From Bursaphelenchus xylophilus (Eukaryota; Nematoda; Chromadorea; Rhabditida; Aphelenchoididae), in contig CAJFCV020000001.1 of NCBI GenBank assembly GCA_904066235.2, positions 6,448,001-6,512,000 of the forward strand: a stretch of DNA of 64,000 nt, in the 5' to 3' direction. The position numbers and the translations under genes are program-made. Numbering within the stretch: the first letter of the stretch is position 1; the number at the start of each line of letters is the position of its first letter. The notes beneath the pieces are model-generated. The model did no database searches, had not been told where the DNA came from, and saw only the letters and a list, made by a program, of their open reading frames with translations. Below, one piece after another: positions 48,773 to 59,667 of the stretch.

Positions 48773-49691
48773 CTCATAAATATTCTTAGAGATCAATGCC
48801 TAGGGGCATGATTTACGTGAGAAGGAACTGAAATTAAATCGATCAAAACATATTTGCATTTGAAAACGAGATTATGGCCCCCACTTTTTGTCAAGGCCAG
48901 CGTCCACTCGGCATAAGCGCTGTTTGCCGCGTTGGGTTCTACTGGCAAACATTGATTTTCGCCACCCCCCCCTTTCCAGCCGCTCGGTTTTTCCTTTCTT
49001 TCTGACTGAACCCTTCATTTTCTCTTGGGATGGGTATCGGACCGAGTGGATAATGAGCTCGAAACTGAATCCTTTGGTGATTAATACATGGATTAAATTG
49101 TGTTCGCACTTCGCACCATTTAGGAGTTCGGGAGGACGAAATACCAAAATGGTATTGCAGATGGGAAAGACGGATGTTGTTGCAAAGACTTTGCAAAAGA
49201 AGGAATAAGAAACTCGGAACTCAATTTATCGTTGCTGACCTTAACGTCGGGATTCGACAGAAATAAAAATTTGAATCAGTCAGTGAATCGTCATAAATTG
49301 AGAATGTACACCGAATTTTACTTATAACGATCGGGCTTTAAAAAAAATTAAGATGACTATTGCAATGTACCAATTACAGTAGATGCCAAAAAACTCTTTT
49401 TTTGTTTCTTGTGTAACTCTTCAACGTGGATGGATTTGAACGAAACGAATACCGTCTGTTATACCATATACTTAGCCATTGGAGCGATTTTACATCTTTG
49501 TGTGTAACAACTAGGGTTGTTAATTTGACCGAATTTTCCAAAATGACGTCAAATTAGCGTCATTTTGGCTGAATTAAAAATTCTGATATGCGAAGCTTCC
49601 AAACGCTAGGATAACATAGATTTGATGAATACCGTTAATATTACTCGTAACTGGTCTTAAAACAGCTTTTTTGTAAGGGTCGAGCTAGCTG
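48773..49691. other. Upstream region of the Trio N-terminal gene
   Basis: Presumed promoter or 5' exon region. Near 49511-49590 a phrase 'gttgttaatttgac' followed by 'tgacgtcaaatt' recurs in the sec-24 intron at about 54488, marking shared repeat sequence. No gene recognised. Confidence 0.35.
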
Positions 49692-50040
49692 TGCACATGA
49701 AACAGGATGTCACAGTAGAGCCATGAAACACTAACCATGTGTTACCCTAACCGCGAGTACTAAATTTCAGAAAAAATTTTTTTGATTACTGGCCTACTGT
49801 AGGTGTACTGTAGCTTTCCCGCATTTCCAGGATCTCAGCCACGACAGGTTGGATTCTCTCCGGACCTTCTCTGTGTTATAGAATGGACAATTCTAAGCAA
49901 CTTTCGTATTGACACATTTTCCCTAGGACTTCTGGAAGTATGTGAAAAATTTGCATATTTGGCAAAAAATTTATATTTCTTAACCTTTCTAAAAAAATTT
50001 GCATATCGGGACGTCCTTTTTATTGCTCTAAATGACGCTC
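49692..50040. repeat. Outer copy of a 350-bp repeat next to the palindrome
   Basis: Begins TGTGCACATGAAACAGGATG and runs to GACGCTCCA. It matches 51091-51440 directly (about 95% by eye) and 52568-52917 in reverse. The two inner copies are identical to each other, while this outer one differs at several sites, for example 'cattttccc' against 'ccttttccc'. Confidence 0.8.
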
Positions 50041-50043
50041 CAA

Positions 50044-53000
50044 GAAAAATGCATGAATATATATTCAAGGAGCGTCAAAAGTACTAATAATATTATTTAT
50101 TTCATATTCGGCGATACATCCCTTAAAAGTTGTATAACAAAAATATTGTATAACTTGTTAGCATAACAAAATCTGGGAATTAAGAAAAAATTCGCGTACA
50201 GAAAATTCCGAAACTCAACATATCTTTTCTCTAGGTTCTTCTGCATCAACTGGCATATATCGGGTACACCCAAGCTTTGATCGAACTTCGAGCTATGACC
50301 AAATCGCTAGCGTAAACATCCCTTACGTTTTAGATGTATATGGAAAAGCTAAGATGATAACCATTACCATAAGAAATACATTGCCTTGGCTACATTTTGG
50401 TATATAGCATGACGATGTCGGTTATCAAATGAAAGAACTCGTCTGTGGTCTAAAGTGCATTGATTATGTCATAGTAGGTCAAGGTTGATCGAGCAACAAA
50501 TCCAAAGTAAGTATTCGAAGTGTTAAAGTGCTAATACAACTCAGTAAGCAATAATTGTTGAGAACCAATATCGGTTTTGCATTGGCAGAGCTTGCGTACA
50601 GTACTCACCCTCAATTTTTCTGCGTCAGCAATCACCGCTAAAGCGATTATAACACCGTGTGTTGCGGCTTAGGCAAACTCCTCCGTCTCTATAGTCCTAA
50701 ATTAGAATTTAACATTGATTTCCGCCGCATGTAACCACAGCTGGTGTTAATAGGGTGTAAAATCAGCATGTATAAGACCATGATTCTACGCGGCGTTTGC
50801 AACCGGTAAAAGTTTTTTGTTTGAAAAAATTGACAATTTTCATCCTTCCAAAATTTTACATTGACAGTTGTTACTAGAGTTGTTAAGTCGTCAGTCACGT
50901 TGTCAAATTGCCGTCATCTTCGACATGTCAATTGAACTCCCTTTGGAAAATTTTTGTAAATTGTTATTAGAAAACCCATAGGAATTTAAAATTTTTAGGA
51001 ACTAAAATGTCCTTTCTTCTCAAAACGAGCGATAAATCAAGCATTTAAAACAAGTTTTCCGAGAGACTCGAGCTTTCAGATTTGCCTTGTGCACATGAAA
51101 CAGGATGTCACAGTAGAGCCATGAAACACTAACCATGTGTTACCCTAACCGCGAGTACTAAATTTCAGAAAAAATTTTTTGATTACTGGCCTACTGTAGG
51201 TGTACTGTAGCTTTCCCGCATTTCCAGGATCTCAGCCACGAGAGGTTGGATTCTCTCCGGACCTTCTCTGTGTTATAGAACGGAAAATTCTAAGCAACTT
51301 TCGTATTGACACCTTTTCCCTAGGACTTCTGGAAGTATGTGAAAAATTTGCATATTTGGCAAAAAATTTATATTTCTTAAATTTTCTAAAAAAATTTGCA
51401 TATCGGGACGTCCTTTTTATTGCTCTAAATGACGCTCCATGAAGCAACAATTCAAACGGTATATAGGTCATCGCGAGGCGTTCTGCCTATGTTGCAAACG
51501 AGGCTTCTAAAGGTCGGGTCATCACGGATTTTTCTCGGGCTAAAACTTTGTATGCGAGATATTGGGACAAAATTTGGTTTTATTATAATCTACGCAAAAT
51601 TCTAAGACTTTTGGACCACACTTTTATGAGTCTCAGACCGACCGGTCGAAAGATACGACCGATTCTTGAGACTTTTCCGGTATTTTACAATTTTTACCCG
51701 GAAGGTGACGAAATTTCTGGGTGTCTAGGATTCTGATGGTAGTATTCGATGTAGCACGTACAAAGTTGCCTACGTACATCGATCCCGCATACCGATACGG
51801 ATGTTCGCGAAAAAAAGGAATTTTTGTCTAAAAATTTTTGCGCAATATCTAACAAAACTCCATTTTAATGACTGAAATTCAGCATTCTGATGGCACAATT
51901 GAATCCGAACATATAATTTAAACTAGATACGTGTTCCATTCATCACATTAGCGTTAAGTATTTTAGATATTAAAATTTCTTTGAGGAAAAACCGACAAAA
52001 ATTTGCATGATTTTTTCTGAACTGAAAATAAATGGAAAATATTTTGATCGATTCGGTCTATAGAATAATCTCGAAATGCGGCAACTAAAAAAGGTAATTT
52101 TGTCAATTTTTCCTCTTAGAAGCTTACTTGCGGCATGGTGTCAGACTCCAAAAAAAAATACAGGTGTACCTCAGAATATTCCTAGAAGCGACAACCAACT
52201 TTTCAAAAAAACTTGAATAGCTAAAGTATGAAAAGCGACAAACATTGAGTTATTCACAGACGCTGAATTAAACGCAATCAAAGAAACCCCGAAATTCCGT
52301 CACCTTCCGGGTAAAAATTGTAAAATACCGGAAAAGTCTCAAGAATCGGTCGTATCTTTCGACCGGTCGGTCTGAGACTCATAAAAGTGTGGTCCAAAAG
52401 TCTTAGAATTTTGCGTAGATTATAATAAAACCAAATTTTGTCCCAATATCTCGCATACAAAGTTTTAGCCCGAGAAAAATCCGTGATGACCCGACCTTTA
52501 GAAGCCTCGTTTGCAACATAGGCAGAACGCCTCGCGATGACCTATATACCGTTTGAATTGTTGCTTCATGGAGCGTCATTTAGAGCAATAAAAAGGACGT
52601 CCCGATATGCAAATTTTTTTAGAAAATTTAAGAAATATAAATTTTTTGCCAAATATGCAAATTTTTCACATACTTCCAGAAGTCCTAGGGAAAAGGTGTC
52701 AATACGAAAGTTGCTTAGAATTTTCCGTTCTATAACACAGAGAAGGTCCGGAGAGAATCCAACCTCTCGTGGCTGAGATCCTGGAAATGCGGGAAAGCTA
52801 CAGTACACCTACAGTAGGCCAGTAATCAAAAAAATTTTTTCTGAAATTTAGTACTCGCGGTTAGGGTAACACATGGTTAGTGTTTCATGGCTCTACTGTG
52901 ACATCCTGTTTCATGTGCACAAGGCAAATCTGAAAGCTCGAGTCTCTCGGAAAACTTGTTTTAAAATGCTTGATTTATCGCTCGTTTTGAGAAGAAAGGA

Positions 53001-53966
53001 CATTTTAGTTCCTAAAAATTTTAAATTCCTATGGGTTTTCTAATAACAATTTACAAAAATTTTCCAAAGGGAGTTCAATTGACATGTCGAAGATGACGGC
53101 AATTTGACAACGTGACTGACGACTTAACAACTCTAGTAACAACTGTCAATGTAAAATTTTGGAAGGATGAAAATTGTCAATTTTTTCAAACAAAAAACTT
53201 TTACCGGTTGCAAACGCCGCGTAGAATCATGGTCTTATACATGCTGATTTTACACCCTATTAACACCAGCTGTGGTTACATGCGGCGGAAATCAATGTTA
53301 AATTCTAATTTAGGACTATAGAGACGGAGGAGTTTGCCTAAGCCGCAACACACGGTGTTATAATCGCTTTAGCGGTGATTGCTGACGCAGAAAAATTGAG
53401 GGTGAGTACTGTACGCAAGCTCTGCCAATGCAAAACCGATATTGGTTCTCAACAATTATTGCTTACTGAGTTGTATTAGCACTTTAACACTTCGAATACT
53501 TACTTTGGATTTGTTGCTCGATCAACCTTGACCTACTATGACATAATCAATGCACTTTAGACCACAGACGAGTTCTTTCATTTGATAACCGACATCGTCA
53601 TGCTATATACCAAAATGTAGCCAAGGCAATGTATTTCTTATGGTAATGGTTATCATCTTAGCTTTTCCATATACATCTAAAACGTAAGGGATGTTTACGC
53701 TAGCGATTTGGTCATAGCTCGAAGTTCGATCAAAGCTTGGGTGTACCCGATATATGCCAGTTGATGCAGAAGAACCTAGAGAAAAGATATGTTGAGTTTC
53801 GGAATTTTCTGTACGCGAATTTTTTCTTAATTCCCAGATTTTGTTATGCTAACAAGTTATACAATATTTTTGTTATACAACTTTTAAGGGATGTATCGCC
53901 GAATATGAAATAAATAATATTATTAGTACTTTTGACGCTCCTTGAATATATATTCATGCATTTTTC
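50044..53966. repeat. 3.9 kb near-perfect palindrome
   Basis: Two arms of about 1.68 kb (50044 to about 51722 and about 52288 to 53966) are reverse complements around a centre at 52005, separated by a unique spacer of about 565 bp. Three independent blocks confirm the same centre: 50689-50898 with 53112-53321, 51200-51442 with 52566-52808, and 51548-51736 with 52278-52460. Translations of these blocks are identical, so arm identity is close to 100%. Ends read GAAAAATGCATGAATATATA and its complement. No transposase is recognisable and no target duplication is clear. It lies between the Trio N-half gene and sec-24. Confidence 0.85.
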
Positions 53967-54311
53967 GTCAAATATCACGTTATTATGCTGTTACACATTA
54001 CTTTATGCATGCCCAACCTGAAATCGCCCGTTTGCCAAAGCCTGAAAAAAGAGTAAAAAAATAATTCGTGTCAAGTGTCCCCCGTTGGGTCAATTGTCCT
54101 TATTTGCGCATGCTTTTTTCCAATTTGAGTTATTTTAAATCACGGGTCCCGCCAAGACAATTGAGATGCCAACCCGTTCCACGCGTTCTGTGGCATTTCG
54201 TAACTTTAGTTTTGACGTGTTCAAAAAATTGGTGAATGAAATTTATGGAAAACGTCGAAATTTGGAAATTGAAGTGAACAAGGACTAGAAATTTGATGCG
54301 TTAAGGTCATA
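53967..54311. other. Promoter-proximal region of sec-24
   Basis: 345 nt between the palindrome end and the sec-24 start codon. No feature beyond the expected leader. The 'aattcgtgtcaagtgtcccc' phrase near 54063 resembles 'ttcgtgtcaagtgtcttcc' near 62530 upstream of ncbp-1, possibly a shared promoter element. Confidence 0.35.
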
Positions 54312-57300
54312 ATGTTTTCCCAACCGCCAGGTAACACTTAATAGAGAATTTTACTCTTCTTGCTTTCTAGGTCCTCCACAATTCCCTCAACAGCCTGGCT
54401 TTCCACCAAGTCAGCCCCAATATCCAGTTCCAACAAGTCAACCACAGCCCCCGAATGGTATTGCTTGTATTATTCGTTGAGATCTAGGGTTGTTAATTTG
54501 ACGGATTTTTTCAATCTGACGTCAAATTGGCGTCGATTTCGTTATTTTGATCAAATTGAAAATCCTGAAAGACGAGGGTGTTTTGATAATTAATAATTCG
54601 TTTCCGAAAATTTATAAAACTACAAAAAATTTAAAAAAATTTATGACAAAAATTAAGCCGGTTTGACAGTGACTGACGCGTCAAATTGACAGCTATTAAG
54701 TTTACTTTAAAGGATTTTGATTATTTTCTCGTTTTAAGGATATTTCCCACAGAACCCTGGACCACCTCAGAACTTTGGCCCTCCATCGATGTCTGGACCT
54801 CTGGGTTTCCCCTCTGGTCCAAGCGGTGGCCCTGGAATTGCACCCGGTCCTCCAGGAATGCCGCCAATGGGTGTTATGCCCCCTGGCCCACCTGGAATGA
54901 GACCACCTTCTGGAATGCCAGGAATTCCCGGTCCTGCTGGTATGCCTCCTGGCCCACCTGTAATGGGACTTTCTTCTTCTGGAACGCCAGGAGCTGCCGG
55001 TCTTGCAGGTGTGCCTCCTGGCCCACCTGGAATGGGGCTTCCTACTGGAATGCCAGGAATTCCAGGCCCTGCTGGCATGCCCCCAGGCCCACCGGGAATG
55101 CAACGGCCACAACAGAGATTGGATCCGAATGCAATGCCATCAATCGTTCAGGTTGTACAAGACGATCGAGCGTTATATTCGGACACAGCTTTCCAAACGG
55201 GTTTCACGGAAGCTGCTCTCCCTCCCCTGGTAACTACAGAGTTTACTGCTTATGATACGGGTACGTGTTAAATTACTACTTACGCATTCTGATTTTAGGT
55301 AATGCTAATCCTAAGTTTATCAGATCATCGGTATACACTATGCCTGTCTCTAACGATATGATCAAGAGCTACCAACTTCCCATTACACTTTCTCTGACGC
55401 CCTTCGCTGAATTGAACCCTAATGAGGTATGATAAAACGAACGTTAACTTATCCGCTGGTTTAGCTCCAACCACCAATTGTTGATTTGGGTGAATTGGGA
55501 CCAATCAGATGTCAAAGATGCAAGGCGTATATCTCCTCATTCATGGAGTTTATCGATGGCGGTCGGCGATTCCGTTGTCCTTTCTGTCACGCCACTACTC
55601 CCGTGGAAGACGCTTACTTTGCTCATCTGGATCATACTGGAAAAAGGACTGATGTCCAGCAACGCCCAGAACTGATGTATGGGTCATACGAATTCGTTGC
55701 GACGAAAGCTTACTGCAGTAACAACTTACTGCCACTGGAACCAGCTTTTGTTTTCTTGCTTGATGTTTCATATAACAGCGTCAGATCGGGTCTTTTGGAA
55801 ACCTTTTGCTCAAATATTCTCGACATCTTGAAATATCTACCGAAGTAAGTGGAATTGTCATATTTATTAGCTTTTTTTTAGAGACATAAATGCGGAAAAG
55901 CCTACGATTAAAATTGCTCTGGCCACTTACGATCAGCAGATCCACTTCTACGATCTTTCTTCTTCTAATCAAACTCATATGTGTGTGGTATCGGATATCG
56001 AGGATGTATTTGTGCCGTTTGTGGAAGGCTTCTTTGTTGATTATGAAACTGCTGCAGCAAATCTTGAGAGATGCCTGAGGGATATTCGTCAGACTTTCTC
56101 TGATACGAGAGTGACTGAGACAATTTTGGGACCAGCTATAAAGATTGGACTGGAATCTTTGAAAGCCGCTAGAAGGAGTGGAAAACTTTTTGTTTTCCAC
56201 ACTAATCTCCCCACAGTTGAAGCTCCGGGCAAACTAAAGAATCGTGAAGATCGAAAGCTTTTGGGAACTGACAAAGAAAAGGTACGTTAAATGTTATCTA
56301 ACAGTTATGTTTTGATTTTTAGCAAGTATTGTCCCCTGGAACAGAATATTATGGAAGGTTAGGTGAAGAATGTGTCAAGCACGGAGTCGGGGTCGATCTC
56401 TTTTTCTTCCCCAATGCGCACATTGACTTGGCCTCGATTGCGCCAGTTGCCACTATAACCGGGGGGTCAATATACAAGTATCAATATTTTGACGTAAGTT
56501 TTTATGATTGCGATGGATACTAATTTTTAGGCCCATCGAGATGGAAAACGCTTTCTGTCGGATCTCAAACGGGATGTTTCTCGAGTTATCGCTTTCGACG
56601 TGATGATGAGGGTCAGAACGTCTACGGGAATTCGGCCGACAGGATTCTTCGGGTCTTTCTTCATGCAAAATGTGACGGCCATTGAAATGGGAACCCTAGA
56701 TGCCGATAAATCACTTCAAGTGGAGATAAAATACGATGACAAATTAAATGAGAATGATCGAGCTTACATCCAAGTTGCTACTCTTTTCACTAGTCCAAAT
56801 GGCCAACGACGACTCCGTGTCCAGAATCTGACATTAAAGGTGGTCTCTGATCATGCTGAGCTCTTCAGGAATGTAGATTACACAGCTGTGGTCACTCATA
56901 TGTTTAAACTTTGTATGTTTAATTTCGTTATAATAAGTTCTGTTTAAGGTGAAAAGATTGTCCGAGAACAAAGTCCCAAAGATATGCGTGACGAATTGAT
57001 TAATGCATCTGCCAAGATACTGGCCGGATATCGAGAGAAGTGCTCTGATGGAGCTCCAATTGGTCAACTCATCTTGCCCGAAGCTCTGAAACTATTGCCA
57101 TTATTTGCATGTTGTATATCAAAGAGTGACGCCCTGGTTGCGGGTGGTGAGATTACAGTCGATGACAGGGCCTGGATGATGAATCTGGCCAGATCTATGA
57201 GGCCAGACGACGTCATTAGATATCTTTATCCTTCGGTTTATCCCTTAACTCAAGTGAATGTGGAGAGTATACGAGAATCATTGCCAGTTTCGGTCAGAGC

Positions 57301-57720
57301 CAGTTTCCAATATTTCCAACAAGAGGAAGCATATCTGGTTGACAACGGAATGATTGCTTTCATTTGGATTGGACCTCAAGTCAATAAGGATTGGCTCCAA
57401 AATGTGTTTGGAGTGCATGCAATTGAGAATCTGGATTCAGAAAAGGTAAACGGGATGGGATGTTTTAATTTTAATATTGATTTTTTTAGTCCGACGTTCC
57501 ATTGCGTGATAATCCGGATTCCCAAGCTCTGCACGCTCTTCTTGAACGTCTTAATCACCAACGTCCGCGAGTGCTGAAAGTGGTGCTAGTCAAGGCTGGA
57601 GACGGATTGGAATCGTGGATGAAGAAGTTCCTGGTCGAAGATAGATATGGCCAGAACAGTGTGAGCTACGTGGACTATCTTTGTGATGTGCATCGAGTCA
57701 TTAGACAATTGATTTCGTAG
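54312..57720 (+). CDS. SEC24, COPII coat cargo-selection subunit
   Basis: Starts MFSQPPGPPQFPQQPG. A Pro/Gln-rich N-terminus is followed by a collagen-like Gly-Pro-Met repeat region (54790-55110). The conserved core begins with VVQDDRALYSDTAF and TEFTAYDTGNANPKFIRSS. The zinc finger has CxxC..CxxC (RCQRCKAY..FRCPFC, 55495-55595). The trunk (FVFLLDVSYNS, 55745) and beta-sandwich follow, then helical and gelsolin-like parts, ending DYLCDVHRVIRQLIS. About ten exons; early ones are 54312-54330, 54371-54457 and about 54740-55260. SEC24 pairs with SEC23 in the inner COPII coat and binds cargo sorting signals at ER exit sites. Nematodes have two paralogues (sec-24.1, sec-24.2) and I cannot say which this is. 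The second intron (54458-54739) holds repeat sequence also found around 49.5-50.9 kb. Confidence 0.93.
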
Positions 57721-57853
57721 ATGGTATAACAGAACTATAATTTAATGTAACTCTAATACTCTGTTTATTTATTTTGTACACCAAGTAAATGATAACTGTG
57801 ATCAAGGAGCTGTTTCGCAATGACTTTCTTTTAGATTATATATTTTTTTAGCC

Positions 57854-57859
57854 AATAAA
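57854..57859 (+). terminator. AATAAA signal after sec-24
   Basis: AATAAA 134 nt after the stop codon at 57720 and about 95 nt before the next start codon at 57953. Confidence 0.5.
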
Positions 57860-57952
57860 TATTGTTGCATATTTAAATATGGCGTCTATTGTGATGATAA
57901 TGCGGGCTTAAGCTATTTAAACGCAGTCTACCATTACGGTTTACTGTTCGGG

Positions 57953-58818
57953 ATGCTGAGATTGCTGCTAATTTTTATGAAAGTGTTATTGTGCAGCGCA
58001 TGGTTTGACGCTTTACCCATAAGTAAATCACAATCAACAAAATCTATAATATTTCAGCGATTACCTGGAAATTGAGATGCAGTCAGATACCTTACCGATC
58101 AGCATACATCAGTGGATATTGCTTTGTTTATAAGGACGCAGGACATTATAACTGCTCCACTGTGAAAGAAACCGCCTCTGGGCTTTATGCCCCCAAACTT
58201 GTATCTCTCAGTTCGGTGGAAGAACGGATTGTTAGTCACCTAAAGAAAATTAATATCTTCAGTTCGGTGAATGAACAGGATCTATGCGTTTTAAGTAAGC
58301 GGTAGTGGAAGAAGCATTATTCTGAGTGCATGTTTTTAGATATGGGATTCCGTTGTCCCAGTGGATATGATTTGTTTGAAGATTTTTGTTATAAAGCCTT
58401 CAAAGACAAGAAAACTTTTGCAGAAGCAAGATCTGTGTGCCAAAGCGATGGTGGAGATCTGCCAGAGGTACACAGTGATACCGTAAACGCTCGTCTTGCA
58501 GGTAAAATACTCTCCAAATCATATCGATTTCTTAGAGTATGTGTATTACAATACAAAATCACCGATTTGGCTGGGGATTCATATAATTGGAAGCTATTGG
58601 AACTACGACCGAAAACGAGTGAATAATAATCACAACCACGAACAACCGTACTATTTCAGATGGATGTTCCAGGATTACGGTAGGTATTGCGATTTGATTT
58701 TACATAAAATACAGGGAATACACACGCCGTTCTCGACTATGGAATTTATGCGGGCTATTGGAGATCTTTAAAACCCACGGAATCCCATTCATTCGTGTGC
58801 CAAATACGAGCTTATTGA
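57953..58818 (+). CDS. Secreted C-type lectin-like protein
   Basis: Five exons (57953-58022, 58058-58294, 58340-58501, 58536-58679, 58715-58818), 239 codons. Signal peptide MLRLLLIFMKVLLCSAWFDA. A short Cys-containing first part (58058-58294) looks like a degenerate or half lectin domain. A full C-type lectin fold follows: FRCPSGYDLFEDFCYKAF, FAEARSVCQSDGGDLPEVHS, SPIWLGIHIIGSYWNYDRKR and SHSFVCQIRAY. The usual EPN/QPD and WND calcium-sugar motifs are not evident, so sugar binding is doubtful. A His/Asn-rich insert (NNNHNHE) lies before the last strand. Nematode clec genes are a large family, often linked to immunity or cuticle. The gene is 232 nt downstream of sec-24 on the same strand. Confidence 0.82.
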
Positions 58819-58829
58819 AAGCGATCTTT

Positions 58830-58835
58830 AATAAA
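58830..58835 (+). terminator. AATAAA signal after the lectin gene
   Basis: AATAAA 12 nt after the stop codon at 58818 and only 30 nt from the stop codon of the convergent mrps-25 gene. Confidence 0.5.
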
Positions 58836-58865
58836 ACAATAACAAAAACAACATCCTAATAAGAC

Positions 58866-59455
58866 CTAAATGAGATTATGGTTCCACCTCCATTTCCCTT
58901 TCATAACTTCGGGCGATGGGATGACACTGGTGCAACATATTTGTCCTTGTACTTCACATATACATTGCCGAGAACATTTACTCCCAAACTCGGCAGGATT
59001 GTGATCTTGCATTCTCTCCAGAAATTCCCTCTTCTTTACCAATTCCGTCTTCCCTAATGTACTTTGAATAATATCCGTGATTTCATCCTTCGTTTTGGAC
59101 TCCAAATCGAACATAACCTCACGTCCATCTCCTAAACATATAAAGATACAAGCTACATTGCTTTGCTTACTTAAAAATGCTTGGGCATAAGGAGTAATGC
59201 TAATATCGGACTTTTTTAACAGTTGAATTTGAGGGTTCTTGTATTGGAGCTGCCCGAAATGCCAAAAAACAAAGTCTCGAGCTCCTTGTTGTTCTTGAGT
59301 GGGTTTTCTGTGAAATCCAAAGAACAATATATCCACGTCATCCCGAAGTATTACCTTTCCCTAAAATTAGATAAATCATCAATGCCTAGCCAACCCACCT
59401 GTTGCAGATAGTAAAAGGTTCGCCTTACAGGCATACTCCCTTTCATAAACGGCAT
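58866..59455 (-). CDS. mrps-25: Mitochondrial ribosomal protein mS25
   Basis: Three exons: 59399-59455, 59171-59360 and 58866-59131, exactly 171 codons (170 aa). It begins MPFMKGSMPVRRTFYYLQQG, matching the family start (PMKGRFPIRRTLQYL in human). Further landmarks are GARDFVFWHFGQLQYKNPQIQL and, near the end, a Cys-rich stretch (FGSKCSRQCICEVQGQICCT) like the family's CICEVEGQ..C motif, followed by IPSPEVMKGKW. It is a structural component of the mitochondrial small ribosomal subunit. It lies 212 nt downstream of ncbp-1 on the same strand. An acceptor-like TTCAAG directly abuts the start codon, so it could be trans-spliced. Confidence 0.9.
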
Positions 59456-59667
59456 CTTGAAGTGTGGACGGAACTAACAGAACAAAACAAAGTCTACTAT
59501 AAAACAATATAAACCGTTATGATTAATCCAATATATTACCAAAAACTAAATAATTACCGGTATCAAACCGATAAAGTTAAACTCTTTTCAAACTACAATA
59601 TTTATTAAAATGTCACACAAATAATGGAATAACTTAACAATTCATACTGGAGAGATGCAATATCTTA

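Noticed and set aside
49692..51440. The two direct 350-bp copies as LTRs of a retrotransposon
   Set aside because: They flank only about 1.05 kb with no gag, protease or reverse transcriptase frame, no TG..CA boundary with a primer-binding site is evident, and a third inverted copy shows they belong to the palindrome structure.
49803..52808. Three copies of an 80-94 codon frame (starting MYCSFPAFPG) as a small gene family
   Set aside because: All are copies of the 350-bp repeat in and beside the palindrome; the complementary strand is equally open and no homology is recognised.
54702..55112. Open frames of 100-136 codons on the minus strand opposite the SEC24 N-terminus
   Set aside because: Antisense reading of the Gly-Pro-Met repeat of sec-24; low-complexity shadow.
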